NCBI RefSeq assembly: GCF_010725725.1
Contig: NZ_AP022599.1
Location: 2,728,001 to 2,792,000, forward strand
DNA: 64,000 nucleotides
From: Mycolicibacterium pulveris
GTDB taxonomy: Bacteria; Actinomycetota; Actinomycetes; Mycobacteriales; Mycobacteriaceae
Direction of reading: 5' to 3'
In this document: positions 1 through 10,779 of the stretch, one piece after another
Layout: each line of letters opens with the position of its first letter
How positions within the stretch are numbered: position 1 is the first letter of the stretch
The notes under the pieces: model-generated
What the model saw: only the letters and a program-made list of their open reading frames with translations
Database searches by the model: none
What the model was told of the DNA's origin: nothing
Program-made: the position numbers and the translations under genes

Positions 1-168
1 GTGCACGTCGGGGACCGCCCGCGCGATGAGCGCGTCGAGGCGTTGCCCGATGTCGCGTTTCCAGCCGGGCATCGCCGCGATGTAGTCCTGCACCGGCCCG
101 TCGCCCTCCCCCTTGGGGATCTGCGGGTTGCCACCGGAGAGCAGCTTCGGCTTGTTGCGTTCGGTCAT
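1..168 (-). CDS. DUF1801-family protein, N-terminal part (cut by window edge)
   Basis: The visible 56 residues begin MTERNKPKLLSGGNPQIP and continue with a segment (VQDYIAAMPGWKRDIGQRLDALI) typical of DUF1801/YdhG-like proteins, a small fold of unknown function common in actinobacteria. The start ATG overlaps the stop of the upstream VOC-family gene (ATGA), so the two are co-transcribed and probably translationally coupled. The gene runs off the left edge, so its length and C-terminus are unknown. Family assignment rests on pattern recognition of the first 56 residues. Confidence 0.7.
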   Translation of the reverse strand, partial: MTERNKPKLLSGGNPQIPKGEGDGPVQDYIAAMPGWKRDIGQRLDALIARAVPDVH

Positions 169-770
169 CGGCCGGCCTCCCAGGTGAACCCGTCGGGATC
201 GGTGAAGTCGCCCGCCGGGCTGTTGACGACGATACGGTGCGATCCGGCGCCGTCCGGGGCCACGCCGGCGTTCTTGGCCAGTGCGCGCCGGTTCAGCAGC
301 GCCAAGGTGACCGGGCCCGAGGTGAACGACACGTACTTGCGGCCGAAGCTCTTTGCGACCGCCAGACCGCGCTCGACGTAGCAGCGCTTGCCGGCGGCGA
401 CGTCGTCCACGCCGAGCTGCAGGATGAACTCGTCGATCCGGTGGTCGACCGGGTCACGGTCCTTCTTCGACGACGACGCGACCGTCCAGATCGTCCCGTC
501 GGGGGCGGTGACGCTGCCGCCGTAGCCCCACAGTGACTTCTTGGGCACCTTGAGCGCGGTGGCGCCGGCCCGCAGGGCGGCGTCGACGAACGCGTCGACG
601 GCGGACGGTTGCGGCACTACCAGCGAGAGCGTGAACCCGCGAAAGCCGCTGGTCGGCGCGTCTCCGGGGCGTGCGCGCACCGGCAGGTCGGGGCCGAAGG
701 CCGCCTCGTGGAAGACGTCGAGCGCTGCGGGGTCAGGGGTTTCGAGCGTGACCGCTTCGATGCCTGTCAT
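165..770 (-). CDS. VOC (glyoxalase/bleomycin-resistance fold) protein
   Basis: This 201-residue protein has two consecutive VOC half-modules: residues about 1-100 (MTGIEAVTLETPDPAALDVF, then VTAPDGTIWTVAS) and about 105-201 (DEFILQLGVDDVAAGKRCYVERG, then DFTDPDGFTWEAG). Each ends in the recurrent D-P/A-D-G-x-x-W element. The family includes glyoxalases, dioxygenases and drug-binding proteins; nothing here fixes the substrate. It heads a two-gene unit with the DUF1801 gene (4-base overlap) and is divergent from a TetR regulator. A palindromic operator in the 81-base gap suggests repression by that regulator. Confidence 0.8.
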   Translation of the reverse strand: MTGIEAVTLETPDPAALDVFHEAAFGPDLPVRARPGDAPTSGFRGFTLSLVVPQPSAVDAFVDAALRAGATALKVPKKSLWGYGGSVTAPDGTIWTVASSSKKDRDPVDHRIDEFILQLGVDDVAAGKRCYVERGLAVAKSFGRKYVSFTSGPVTLALLNRRALAKNAGVAPDGAGSHRIVVNSPAGDFTDPDGFTWEAGR

Positions 771-809
771 GTTCTGAAGTCCTTCCGGTTGGTGACCGCC
801 GTACGCAAA

Positions 810-828
810 TTGAGAGTAGCACTATCAA
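810..828. promoter_or_regulatory. Candidate TetR operator
   Basis: A 19-bp near-palindrome, TTGAGAGT-AGC-ACTATCAA, has half-sites that agree at 7 of 8 positions. It lies in the gap between the VOC gene and the divergent TetR gene. A second GAGAGTA copy lies at 832-838, next to the regulator's -10. This is the expected layout for a TetR protein repressing itself and its neighbour; binding is inferred. Confidence 0.55.
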
Positions 829-839
829 TTCGAGAGTAA

Positions 840-845
840 TAGACT
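840..845 (+). promoter_or_regulatory. Extended -10 (TAGACT), leaderless promoter of the TetR gene
   Basis: TAGACT matches the mycobacterial -10 consensus TANNNT and sits exactly 6 bases before the GTG start at 852. Transcription would begin at or beside the start codon. No Shine-Dalgarno sequence is present, which supports a leaderless GTG start. Confidence 0.55.
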
Positions 846-851
846 CAATCT

Positions 852-1490
852 GTGCCGACCCGACCCGCCGACAGACCCGGTCAGGCCAGGACCCGCCTGG
901 CGCGGGCCGCGGTCATCGACGCCGCCCGCACCCTATTCGTGGAACGCGGCTACGGGGCCACCACGATCGAGGCCATCAGCGCTGCCGCCGACGTTCCGCA
1001 GGCCACCGTGTACCGGTTGTTCTCCTCCAAGCGCGGCATCCTGAAGGCGATCCTGGACGTGTCGATCGCCGGCGACGACCAACCCATGGCGTTGCCGCAA
1101 CGCCCGCAGGTTCAAACCGCGGTCGCCGAGTCGGACCCAAAAAACCAGGTCGCGGGGTTCGTCGCGGTCGCTGCCGACGTGAACGCGAGAACAGCGCCGA
1201 TCTACGGGATCCTCGTCAGCGCGGCGGGCTCGGATCCCGACGCCGCCGCCCTGCTGGACGACCTGAACCGCCAGCGCCGCGCCGGTCAGGGGCAACTGGT
1301 CCGCGCGCTGGATCGGGTCGACGCGCTGCGGCCCGGCCTGCGCCGGAGCGAGGCCGCCGACATCGTCTACACCCTGATGTCTCCCGACGTCTACCGCCTG
1401 CTCGTCGTCGAACGGGGCTGGTCAACGAAGCGGTACGAGCGCTGGCTCACCCAGACGCTCGCCGACAGCCTCCTTCATCGCGCGCGATGA
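852..1490 (+). CDS. TetR-family transcriptional regulator
   Basis: This 212-residue protein has an N-terminal helix-turn-helix at about residues 18-65 (AARTLFVERGYGATTIEAIS, then PQATVYRLFSSKRGIL), the signature of TetR DNA-binding domains. The C-terminal ligand/dimerisation domain is not assignable. Start chosen: GTG at 852, because a TANNNT element lies 6 bases upstream (leaderless pattern). It is divergent from the VOC/DUF1801 pair, and the shared gap holds a 19-bp near-palindrome, so it probably autoregulates and controls that pair. The ligand is unknown. Confidence 0.85.
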   Translation: MPTRPADRPGQARTRLARAAVIDAARTLFVERGYGATTIEAISAAADVPQATVYRLFSSKRGILKAILDVSIAGDDQPMALPQRPQVQTAVAESDPKNQVAGFVAVAADVNARTAPIYGILVSAAGSDPDAAALLDDLNRQRRAGQGQLVRALDRVDALRPGLRRSEAADIVYTLMSPDVYRLLVVERGWSTKRYERWLTQTLADSLLHRAR

Positions 1491-1532
1491 CATTGCTCGG
1501 CGCCGGCGGTCTGAAGGGGTGTGGACGCAATA

Positions 1533-2585
1533 ATGGAGCAGGTGGACCTCCCCGTGCTGCCGCCGATCGAGCCGATGCTGGCCAAGGCGCAGGCCAAAGT
1601 TCCCGACGAGGCCGGGGTCTGGTCCTATGAACCCAAGTGGGACGGGTTTCGGGCACTGGTCTTTCGGGACGGCGACGACGTGGTGCTGCACTCGCGCAAC
1701 GGCAAGGACCTCGGCCGCTACTTTCCGGAACTGGTCGAGGCCCTGCGCGACGAACTGGTCAAGCGGTGCGTGGTCGACGGCGAGGTCGTCGTGCCCCGCG
1801 AGATCGACGGACGGACCCGGCTGGACTGGGAGTCGTTGTCGCAACGCGTGCATCCGGCGGCCAGCCGCATCAAGATGCTCGCCGAGCAGACTCCCGCACA
1901 CTTCATCGGTTTCGACGCGCTGGCCACCGGCGACACGTCGCTGATGAAGGAGCCGTTCCGGGTGCGCCGCGAGGCGCTGTCGGACGCGGTGCGCTCCAAG
2001 CGGTGGTGCCACGTCACCGGCACCACCGAGGATCCGGACCTCGCCGCGCGCTGGCTCGCGGAGTTCGAGGGCGCCGGTCTCGACGGCGTGATCGCCAAAC
2101 GGTTGGACGGCCCGTACCTGCCCGGCAAGCGCGAGATGGTCAAGGTCAAACACGCCCGCGACGCCGACTGCGTGGCGATGGGTTACCGCATCCACAAGAG
2201 CGGGGAGGGCATCGGGTCGATCCTGCTCGGGCTCTACCGCGACGACGGCGAACTCCAGATGGTCGGCGGCGCAGCGTCGTTCACCACCAAGGACAGGCTC
2301 AAGCTGCTGGCCGACCTGGAGCCGCTGCGGGTGGGCGACAAGATGCGCGAAGGCGACCCGAGCCGGTGGAACTCCGCGGCCGACAAGCGTTGGATTCCGG
2401 TGCGGCCGGAGAAGGTGTGCGAGGTCGCCTACGACCAGATGGAAGGAAACACCGTGCACGGCAGGCGGTTTCGGCACGCCGTGAAGTTCCGCCGCTGGCG
2501 TCCCGACCGGGATCCGCGCAGCTGCACGTTCGACCAGCTCGACGTGCCGATCAACTACGACCTCTACGACGTACTGGAGTCCTGA
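1533..2585 (+). CDS. ligC: ATP-dependent DNA ligase, LigC type
   Basis: It seals nicked DNA using ATP through a ligase-adenylate intermediate. The adenylation motif KWDG (in SYEPKWDGFRAL) supplies the catalytic lysine near residue 35. Further ligase motifs follow: DGEVVVP (motif III region), GLDGVIAKR (motif IV) and MVKVKHARDADC (motif V). The C-terminal OB-fold ends in FRRWRPDRDPRSC. At about 350 residues it is a stand-alone ligase, unlike LigD. Candidate starts are GTG 1521, ATG 1533 and GTG 1542, none with an ideal ribosome site; the ATG is used here. The gene sits directly before the polymerase gene (2587), forming a LigC/Prim-PolC pair known in mycobacteria to act in gap-filling and excision repair. 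Confidence 0.9.
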   Translation: MEQVDLPVLPPIEPMLAKAQAKVPDEAGVWSYEPKWDGFRALVFRDGDDVVLHSRNGKDLGRYFPELVEALRDELVKRCVVDGEVVVPREIDGRTRLDWESLSQRVHPAASRIKMLAEQTPAHFIGFDALATGDTSLMKEPFRVRREALSDAVRSKRWCHVTGTTEDPDLAARWLAEFEGAGLDGVIAKRLDGPYLPGKREMVKVKHARDADCVAMGYRIHKSGEGIGSILLGLYRDDGELQMVGGAASFTTKDRLKLLADLEPLRVGDKMREGDPSRWNSAADKRWIPVRPEKVCEVAYDQMEGNTVHGRRFRHAVKFRRWRPDRDPRSCTFDQLDVPINYDLYDVLES

Positions 2586-2586
2586 G

Positions 2587-3651
2587 ATGGCCGCAAAGGG
2601 CAGCACCGCAGAAGAACTCGACGTCGACGGGGTGAAGGTGCGGCTCACCAGCCCGGACAAGGTGTACTTCCCGAAGCTCGGTAAGAAGGGGACCAAACGC
2701 GACCTCGTCGATTACTACCTGACCGTCGCCGGCGGCCCGATGCTGGCCGCGCTCAAGGACCGACCGACGCATCTGCAGCGCTTCCCCGACGGCATCGAGG
2801 GTGAGGAGATCTACCAGAAACGGGTGCCGCAGCGCCGCCCCGACTATCTGGAGACCTGCCAGGTGACGTTTCCGTCCGGTCGCACCGCCGACGCGCTGAA
2901 GGTCACCCACCCCTCGGCGATCATTTGGGCCGCGCAGATGAGTACGATCACGTTTCACCCGTGGCAGGTGCGCTGCCCCGACACCGAGCATCCCGACGAG
3001 CTGCGCGTCGACCTGGATCCGCAGCCCGGCACCGGTTTCGCCGAAGCCGCGGCGGTGGCCGTCGACGTGCTCAAGCCGCTGCTCGACGACCTCGGGCTGA
3101 TCGGCTATCCCAAGACGTCGGGCGGCCGGGGCGTGCACGTGTTCCTGCGGATCAAACCGGACTGGGATTTCATCGCGGTGCGCCGGGCGGGCATCGCGTT
3201 GGCGCGCGAGGTCGAGCGGCGCGCGCCCGAGGCGGTCACCACGTCGTGGTGGAAGGAGGAACGCGGCAAACGAATCTTCATCGACTACAACCAGAATGCC
3301 CGCGACCGCACGTTCGCGTCGGCGTACTCGGTGCGCAAGACCCCGATCGCGACCGTGTCGACCCCGTTGTCGTGGGAGGACCTGCGCGACGCGGATCCCG
3401 ACGACTACACCATGGTGACGGTGCCGAAGTTGGTCGCCGATCGCGACGACCCGTGGGCGGACATCGACGCCACCGCCCAGTCGCTGAAACCGCTGCTGGA
3501 GATGGTCGAGGCCGACGAGGAACGCGGTCTCGGCGACCTGCCCTATCCGCCGAGCTATCCGAAGATGCCGGGCGAACCGCCGCGGGTGCAGCCCAGCAAG
3601 AAGGTCGCCGCCAACTGGGACGAGGAGGGCAACCCGATCACGGGTCGCTAG
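2587..3651 (+). CDS. Prim-PolC, LigD-polymerase-like primase-polymerase
   Basis: This 354-residue protein belongs to the archaeo-eukaryotic primase family as found in the LigD polymerase domain. It shows the metal-binding pair DLDP (in ELRVDLDPQPGTGF), the nucleotide-binding element SGGRGVHV and the third acidic site IDYNQNARDRT. Members add ribo- or deoxynucleotides to short gaps. It starts 1 base after the ligase stop (TGAG-ATG), so both are in one operon. The stand-alone form next to LigC corresponds to Prim-PolC (PolD1) of M. smegmatis rather than the trifunctional LigD. Role inferred: filling short gaps before LigC sealing. Confidence 0.9.
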   Translation: MAAKGSTAEELDVDGVKVRLTSPDKVYFPKLGKKGTKRDLVDYYLTVAGGPMLAALKDRPTHLQRFPDGIEGEEIYQKRVPQRRPDYLETCQVTFPSGRTADALKVTHPSAIIWAAQMSTITFHPWQVRCPDTEHPDELRVDLDPQPGTGFAEAAAVAVDVLKPLLDDLGLIGYPKTSGGRGVHVFLRIKPDWDFIAVRRAGIALAREVERRAPEAVTTSWWKEERGKRIFIDYNQNARDRTFASAYSVRKTPIATVSTPLSWEDLRDADPDDYTMVTVPKLVADRDDPWADIDATAQSLKPLLEMVEADEERGLGDLPYPPSYPKMPGEPPRVQPSKKVAANWDEEGNPITGR

Positions 3652-3678
3652 ACGCGACGCCTCGGCACAAGGTTTGCT

Positions 3679-4131
3679 ATGCACATGAAGGTTTCGGTGA
3701 TTCGCAAGCTGCTCGCCGCGCTGGCCCTGGTCGCGATGGTCGCCGGCGGCATCGGCATCGCGGCGGTGGTGATCACCGGAGGCCTGTCGTCGACCCCGGC
3801 GCCGCAGGCCACCCCCCGCACCACGCTTGCCCCGCCGCCGCCGAAGGTGCCCACGCCGACGGAGTTCAACGTCGACGTCGTCGTCACCGACCAACAGTGC
3901 GAACCCGGCGGCGGCTGCACCTACAAGTACACGATCCAACCGAAATACATTGGCCTGCATCCGCTGCCGGACACCCCGTTCACGGTGTTCTACGAGGTGG
4001 TCGGTGGAAACGAGCCGCAGAAGGGCGAGTTCACCGTGCACAAGGATCAGGCCAAGATCCTCAAGGACGTCATGTTGGAGGGGCCTCCGGCGGCGCGCCT
4101 CAACGCCAACGTGCTGGAGGTGGCGGGCTGA
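3679..4131 (+). CDS. Membrane-anchored or secreted small protein, function unknown
   Basis: The 150-residue product has a strong N-terminal hydrophobic segment (about residues 10-34, LLAALALVAMVAGGIGIAAV) without a clear cleavage site. A Thr/Pro/Ala-rich spacer follows (about 36-62), then an extracellular domain with two cysteines (QQCEPGGGC) that could form a disulfide. I do not recognise the family. A second in-frame ATG lies at 3685. It follows the repair pair by 27 bases but has no obvious functional link to it. Confidence 0.7.
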   Translation: MHMKVSVIRKLLAALALVAMVAGGIGIAAVVITGGLSSTPAPQATPRTTLAPPPPKVPTPTEFNVDVVVTDQQCEPGGGCTYKYTIQPKYIGLHPLPDTPFTVFYEVVGGNEPQKGEFTVHKDQAKILKDVMLEGPPAARLNANVLEVAG

Positions 4132-4170
4132 ATTTTCGCGGTTCGGCGCCGACGGTGCCGTCTTCGACGC

Positions 4171-5463
4171 ATGGTTAGCGCTATGGCAAAGGCGTCATTG
4201 CTGCGGACCGGAGAGGGGTTGCCGCGGGGGGTGCAGGGCGCCGCGGACCCGCGGTTCGGCACCGTCGTGCGGCTCTTCGTCCGGATGTTTCCCGGCCGCC
4301 GGTTCGGGGGCGGCGCGCTGGCCGTGTTCATCGAGGGCAGGCCCGTAGTCGACGTCTGGACGGGCTGGTCCGACCGCCGCGGTGAGCGGCTGTGGACCGC
4401 CGACACCGGCGCGATGGTGTTCTCCGCGACCAAGGGGGTGACCGCCACCGTCATCCACCGGCTCGCCGACCGGGGCCTGCTGGACTACGACGAGCCCGTC
4501 GCGACGTATTGGCCGGCGTTCGCGGCCAAGAACAAGGGCGACATCACCGTGCGCGACGTGCTGCGCCACCGCGCGGGGCTGTCGCACCTGCCCAACGGCG
4601 TCACCAAGGCCGAGCTGTTGGATCACGAGGTGATGGAGGCCAGGATGGCCGCCGCCGCCCCCGGTCATCTGCGGGGCAGGCCCGCCTACCACGCGCTGAC
4701 CTATGGTTGGCTGCTCTCCGGTCTGGCCCGCTCGGTGACCGGGCACGGGATGCGCGAACTGATCCGCGAGGAGGTGGCGCGGCCGCTCAACACCGACGGG
4801 CTGCATCTGGGCCGCCCGCCTGCCGACGCCCCCACCAAGGTGGCGCAGATCCTGGCGCCGCAGAGCAGCCGGGCCAACCCGGTGTTCAACTTCGTCGCAC
4901 CAAGGGTGGCCGGGCTACCGCTGTCGGGAGCCTTCGGAGCGATGTTCTTTCCTGGTGTCAAATCCCTTGTCCAGGGCGAGATTCCGTTCCTCGACGCCGA
5001 AGTACCGGCCGCCAACGGGGTGGTGACCGCCCGCGCGTTGGCCAAGATGTACGCGGCGATCGCCAACCGGGGACATATCGACGGCACGCAGTTCCTGTCC
5101 GAGGAGCTGGCCCGCGGGCTGATCGGCAAGCCCCGACCGTGGCCGGATCTGAACATCGGCGTGCCGATGCCGTTTCACCTCGGCTACCACGAATCCCCGA
5201 TTCCCGGTCTGCTCAAGGGATTCGGCCATATCGGCCTGGGCGGAACGCTCGGCTGGGCCGACCCGGACACCGGCAGCGCGTTCGCGTTCGTGCACAACCG
5301 GCTGTTGACGCCGATGGTGTTCGACATGGCGTCGTTCGCGGGCCTGGCCGGCCCGCTGCGCAACGCGATCAACGCCGCCCGCCGCGCCGGGCCCGCCGCG
5401 GTGCCCAAATACGGTGCGCGCTACCGCGATCCGATGACAAAGAAGCGGGCGGGCCGGCGCTGA
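4171..5463 (+). CDS. Serine hydrolase of the beta-lactamase/esterase (EstB-LipL) fold
   Basis: A 430-residue class-C-beta-lactamase-like hydrolase. The nucleophile motif SxxK is SATK at residues 85-88. A tyrosine-containing second motif lies in AYHALTYGW, and the C-terminal HIGLGGTLGW loop replaces the KTG box as in carboxylesterases of this fold. Mycobacterial relatives (LipD, LipE, LipL) are esterases or lipases rather than penicillinases. There is no signal peptide, so it is probably cytosolic. ATG 4171 is used; ATG 4183 is an alternative. Its 3' end is 5 bases from the convergent reductase gene. The natural ester substrate cannot be read from sequence. Confidence 0.85.
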   Translation: MVSAMAKASLLRTGEGLPRGVQGAADPRFGTVVRLFVRMFPGRRFGGGALAVFIEGRPVVDVWTGWSDRRGERLWTADTGAMVFSATKGVTATVIHRLADRGLLDYDEPVATYWPAFAAKNKGDITVRDVLRHRAGLSHLPNGVTKAELLDHEVMEARMAAAAPGHLRGRPAYHALTYGWLLSGLARSVTGHGMRELIREEVARPLNTDGLHLGRPPADAPTKVAQILAPQSSRANPVFNFVAPRVAGLPLSGAFGAMFFPGVKSLVQGEIPFLDAEVPAANGVVTARALAKMYAAIANRGHIDGTQFLSEELARGLIGKPRPWPDLNIGVPMPFHLGYHESPIPGLLKGFGHIGLGGTLGWADPDTGSAFAFVHNRLLTPMVFDMASFAGLAGPLRNAINAARRAGPAAVPKYGARYRDPMTKKRAGRR

Positions 5464-5468
5464 CGGCG

Positions 5469-6536
5469 CTACTTGGTCGGGACGATGCCGCGGGCCTGAG
5501 GCAGCGGCAGGTCGTTGTAGGTGGCGATGCCCGGCGCGGCGGCGACGACGGCCGGGATCGCGTGGATCGGCGGCATGGCCGTCATGATGTGGCCGAGCTC
5601 GAAGAAGTCCTCGATCGACTTGGCCTGCTCGATCATGTCCTGCGGCGGCAGGAACCCGACCGCCATGTTCACCGTGGGGCGCCCGTCGATGGTGATCTTC
5701 CAGCCGTCGCCGTCGAGCTGCCAGTCGGGGTCCAGCGTCTGGCCCTTCTTCCACCGCACGCTGACCTCGATCAGGGGTTCGCCGCCGACCAGGCCGAGCC
5801 AGCGGATGTAGACCCCCGCGACGTGGCCGGCCGGAATCGTCCACGACGCCATCACCAGATCCTCGGTGGTCTGGGCGTACTCGGCGACGCACTTGATCTC
5901 GTCGAGCGTGACGCCCAGCGAGTCGGCAAGCAGTTGCACCGCCTCGGCGAACACCGCGGTTCCGGTTGAGGCCATCGGCGCCAGGTTCGGGTCGTCGATC
6001 GCGGTGCCGAAGCCGACGGGCCGTTCGGTGTCGGGGGAGTCGTAGAGGGTGGTGTCGGCGGACTCGGCGATGGTGATCTTGTCGACGCGGTCGCACGCGG
6101 TGGCCGCGACGATGGCCAGCAGCTCGGCGAAGCCCGGGCTGACCCCGGAACCGAACAGCGTCGCCCCGCCCTTCTTGCACGCCTCTTCGAGCCGATCACG
6201 GTCGGCGCCGAGGTTGTGCCCGGTGATGAACGACGCGGACGACACCACGTTGATCCCCGACGACAGGATGCGCACCAGCTCGTCGACGTTGATCCACATC
6301 GGGTTGTAGACCACGACGTCGGGCTTCAGCGCGAGCAGCGCGTCGGCGTCGTTGGTGGCCTTGACGCCCAGCGGGGCGATACCGGCAACCTCGCCGGCGT
6401 CCTTGCCGACCTTGTCGTCCGACCATGCGTAGAGGCCGACGAGTTCGTAGTTGGGGTTCTTGGCGATCGCCGCCACCGAGCTTTTTCCGACATTTCCGGT
6501 GGTCCACTGAACGACGCGATATGAGGTGTTTGGCAC
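5469..6536 (-). CDS. Dihydrodipicolinate-reductase-like NAD(P)H-binding protein
   Basis: About 355 residues with an N-terminal Rossmann region (RVVQWTTGNVGKSSV, with GNVG as the dinucleotide loop), then PDVVVYNP and GINVVSSASFI. This is the DapB-like N-terminal fold also found in 2,4-diaminopentanoate dehydrogenase and many uncharacterised mycobacterial paralogues. The start is placed at GTG 6536 because TATGCT lies 6 bases upstream of it (leaderless); an in-frame GTG at 6542 is possible. It is divergent from a TetR gene, and a 20-bp palindrome lies between them. It is unlikely to be the lysine-pathway DapB; the substrate is unknown. Confidence 0.8.
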   Translation of the reverse strand: MPNTSYRVVQWTTGNVGKSSVAAIAKNPNYELVGLYAWSDDKVGKDAGEVAGIAPLGVKATNDADALLALKPDVVVYNPMWINVDELVRILSSGINVVSSASFITGHNLGADRDRLEEACKKGGATLFGSGVSPGFAELLAIVAATACDRVDKITIAESADTTLYDSPDTERPVGFGTAIDDPNLAPMASTGTAVFAEAVQLLADSLGVTLDEIKCVAEYAQTTEDLVMASWTIPAGHVAGVYIRWLGLVGGEPLIEVSVRWKKGQTLDPDWQLDGDGWKITIDGRPTVNMAVGFLPPQDMIEQAKSIEDFFELGHIMTAMPPIHAIPAVVAAAPGIATYNDLPLPQARGIVPTK

Positions 6537-6542
6537 CTGCAC

Positions 6543-6548
6543 AGCATA
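6543..6548 (-). promoter_or_regulatory. Extended -10 (TATGCT), leaderless promoter of the reductase gene
   Basis: On the minus strand TATGCT is followed by 6 bases and then GTG at 6536. This TANNNT plus 6-base arrangement is the leaderless pattern and decides the start codon of the reductase gene. Confidence 0.5.
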
Positions 6549-6575
6549 AGGTGGTCGCGTGGCGCTGCGCAGGCT

Positions 6576-6595
6576 TTTTTACCGACCGGTGAAAA
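6576..6595. promoter_or_regulatory. Candidate TetR operator between divergent genes
   Basis: TTTTTACCGACCGGTGAAAA is a 20-bp imperfect palindrome (16 of 20 positions match the reverse complement). It lies between the -10 elements of the reductase gene (minus) and the TetR gene (plus), so a bound dimer could block both promoters. Binding is inferred. Confidence 0.5.
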
Positions 6596-6612
6596 CGCGT
6601 GGCCATGGCGCT

Positions 6613-6618
6613 TAGGCT
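6613..6618 (+). promoter_or_regulatory. Extended -10 (TAGGCT), leaderless promoter of the second TetR gene
   Basis: TAGGCT (TANNNT) is followed by 6 bases and the ATG at 6625, the leaderless spacing. The GCGG GG stretch directly before the ATG is too close to serve as a normal ribosome site. Confidence 0.5.
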
Positions 6619-6624
6619 GCGGGG

Positions 6625-7293
6625 ATGAGCGGTCGAGCCAGGGGGCGTCCACCGCGGATCAGTCGCAGCAAGATCGTGTCGGCGGCGCGACGGCTGGCGA
6701 CCACCAAGAACCTGACCATGCAGGCCGTCGCCGACGAGCTCGGGGTGTCCCGCAAGGCGCTGCACTACTACGTCGGTGATCGCGAGGGTCTGCTCGCGCT
6801 GGTGCTGCTGGATCTGTTCGAGCGCGAGCTCGAGCGTGTCGAGTTACCGGTCGACGACGACTGGCGCGCGGCGCTGCGGGCCTACGCCGTCGCGTTTCGG
6901 GACGGGCTGATCCAGGTCGGGATCGCCACCGATTTCACGCGGTTGGGCGGGCTGAGCGCCGCAGCGGCGCTGGCGCTGGCCGACCGGCTGCTGGACATGC
7001 TGCTCAACGCCGGCCTGAACCCCGACGGTGCGCGCCTGGCGCTGACGGCGGCTTCCAATATCGCGCAGTCCGCAGCGCAAAGCCTTGCGGCGCAGACGGA
7101 TTCGGGCGTTCATCACCACCGCGCTGAGACCGCAGCGGCGCTGCAACACGAACCGGAAGGCACTTATCCGGCCCTGCGCCGGGTGCTCGAATCGGCGCCG
7201 ACGAACGGGCGCGACGCCGAAATCCAGTTCGAGTTCGAGCTCGGTTTGTTGATCGCCGGGGTGGAACGGATGCTCGAAGCCGCGAACGGCTAG
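6625..7293 (+). CDS. TetR-family transcriptional regulator
   Basis: A 222-residue protein. The DNA-binding domain lies at about residues 8-58 (GRPPRISRSKIVSAARRLA, then MQAVADELGVSRKALHYYVGD). The C-terminal region is helical and alanine-rich, as in the TetR ligand domain, with a His-rich turn (VHHHRAE). It is divergent from the dihydrodipicolinate-reductase-like gene; the two leaderless promoters flank a 20-bp palindrome, so control of that gene and of itself is likely. It converges with the protease gene, the stops being separated by 1 base. Confidence 0.85.
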   Translation: MSGRARGRPPRISRSKIVSAARRLATTKNLTMQAVADELGVSRKALHYYVGDREGLLALVLLDLFERELERVELPVDDDWRAALRAYAVAFRDGLIQVGIATDFTRLGGLSAAAALALADRLLDMLLNAGLNPDGARLALTAASNIAQSAAQSLAAQTDSGVHHHRAETAAALQHEPEGTYPALRRVLESAPTNGRDAEIQFEFELGLLIAGVERMLEAANG

Positions 7294-7294
7294 C

Positions 7295-10769
<3,475 letters not shown>

Positions 10770-10779
10770 CCTGCGAAGC

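Noticed and set aside
1422..2696. 424-codon open frame opposite the LigC gene
   Set aside because: Shadow frame in high-GC DNA. The opposite strand carries complete ligase motifs and the antisense product is Val/His/Arg/Gly-rich with no family resemblance.
2551..4041. 496-codon minus frame across Prim-PolC
   Set aside because: It is antisense to a gene with clear polymerase motifs; low-complexity Arg/Gly/His composition.
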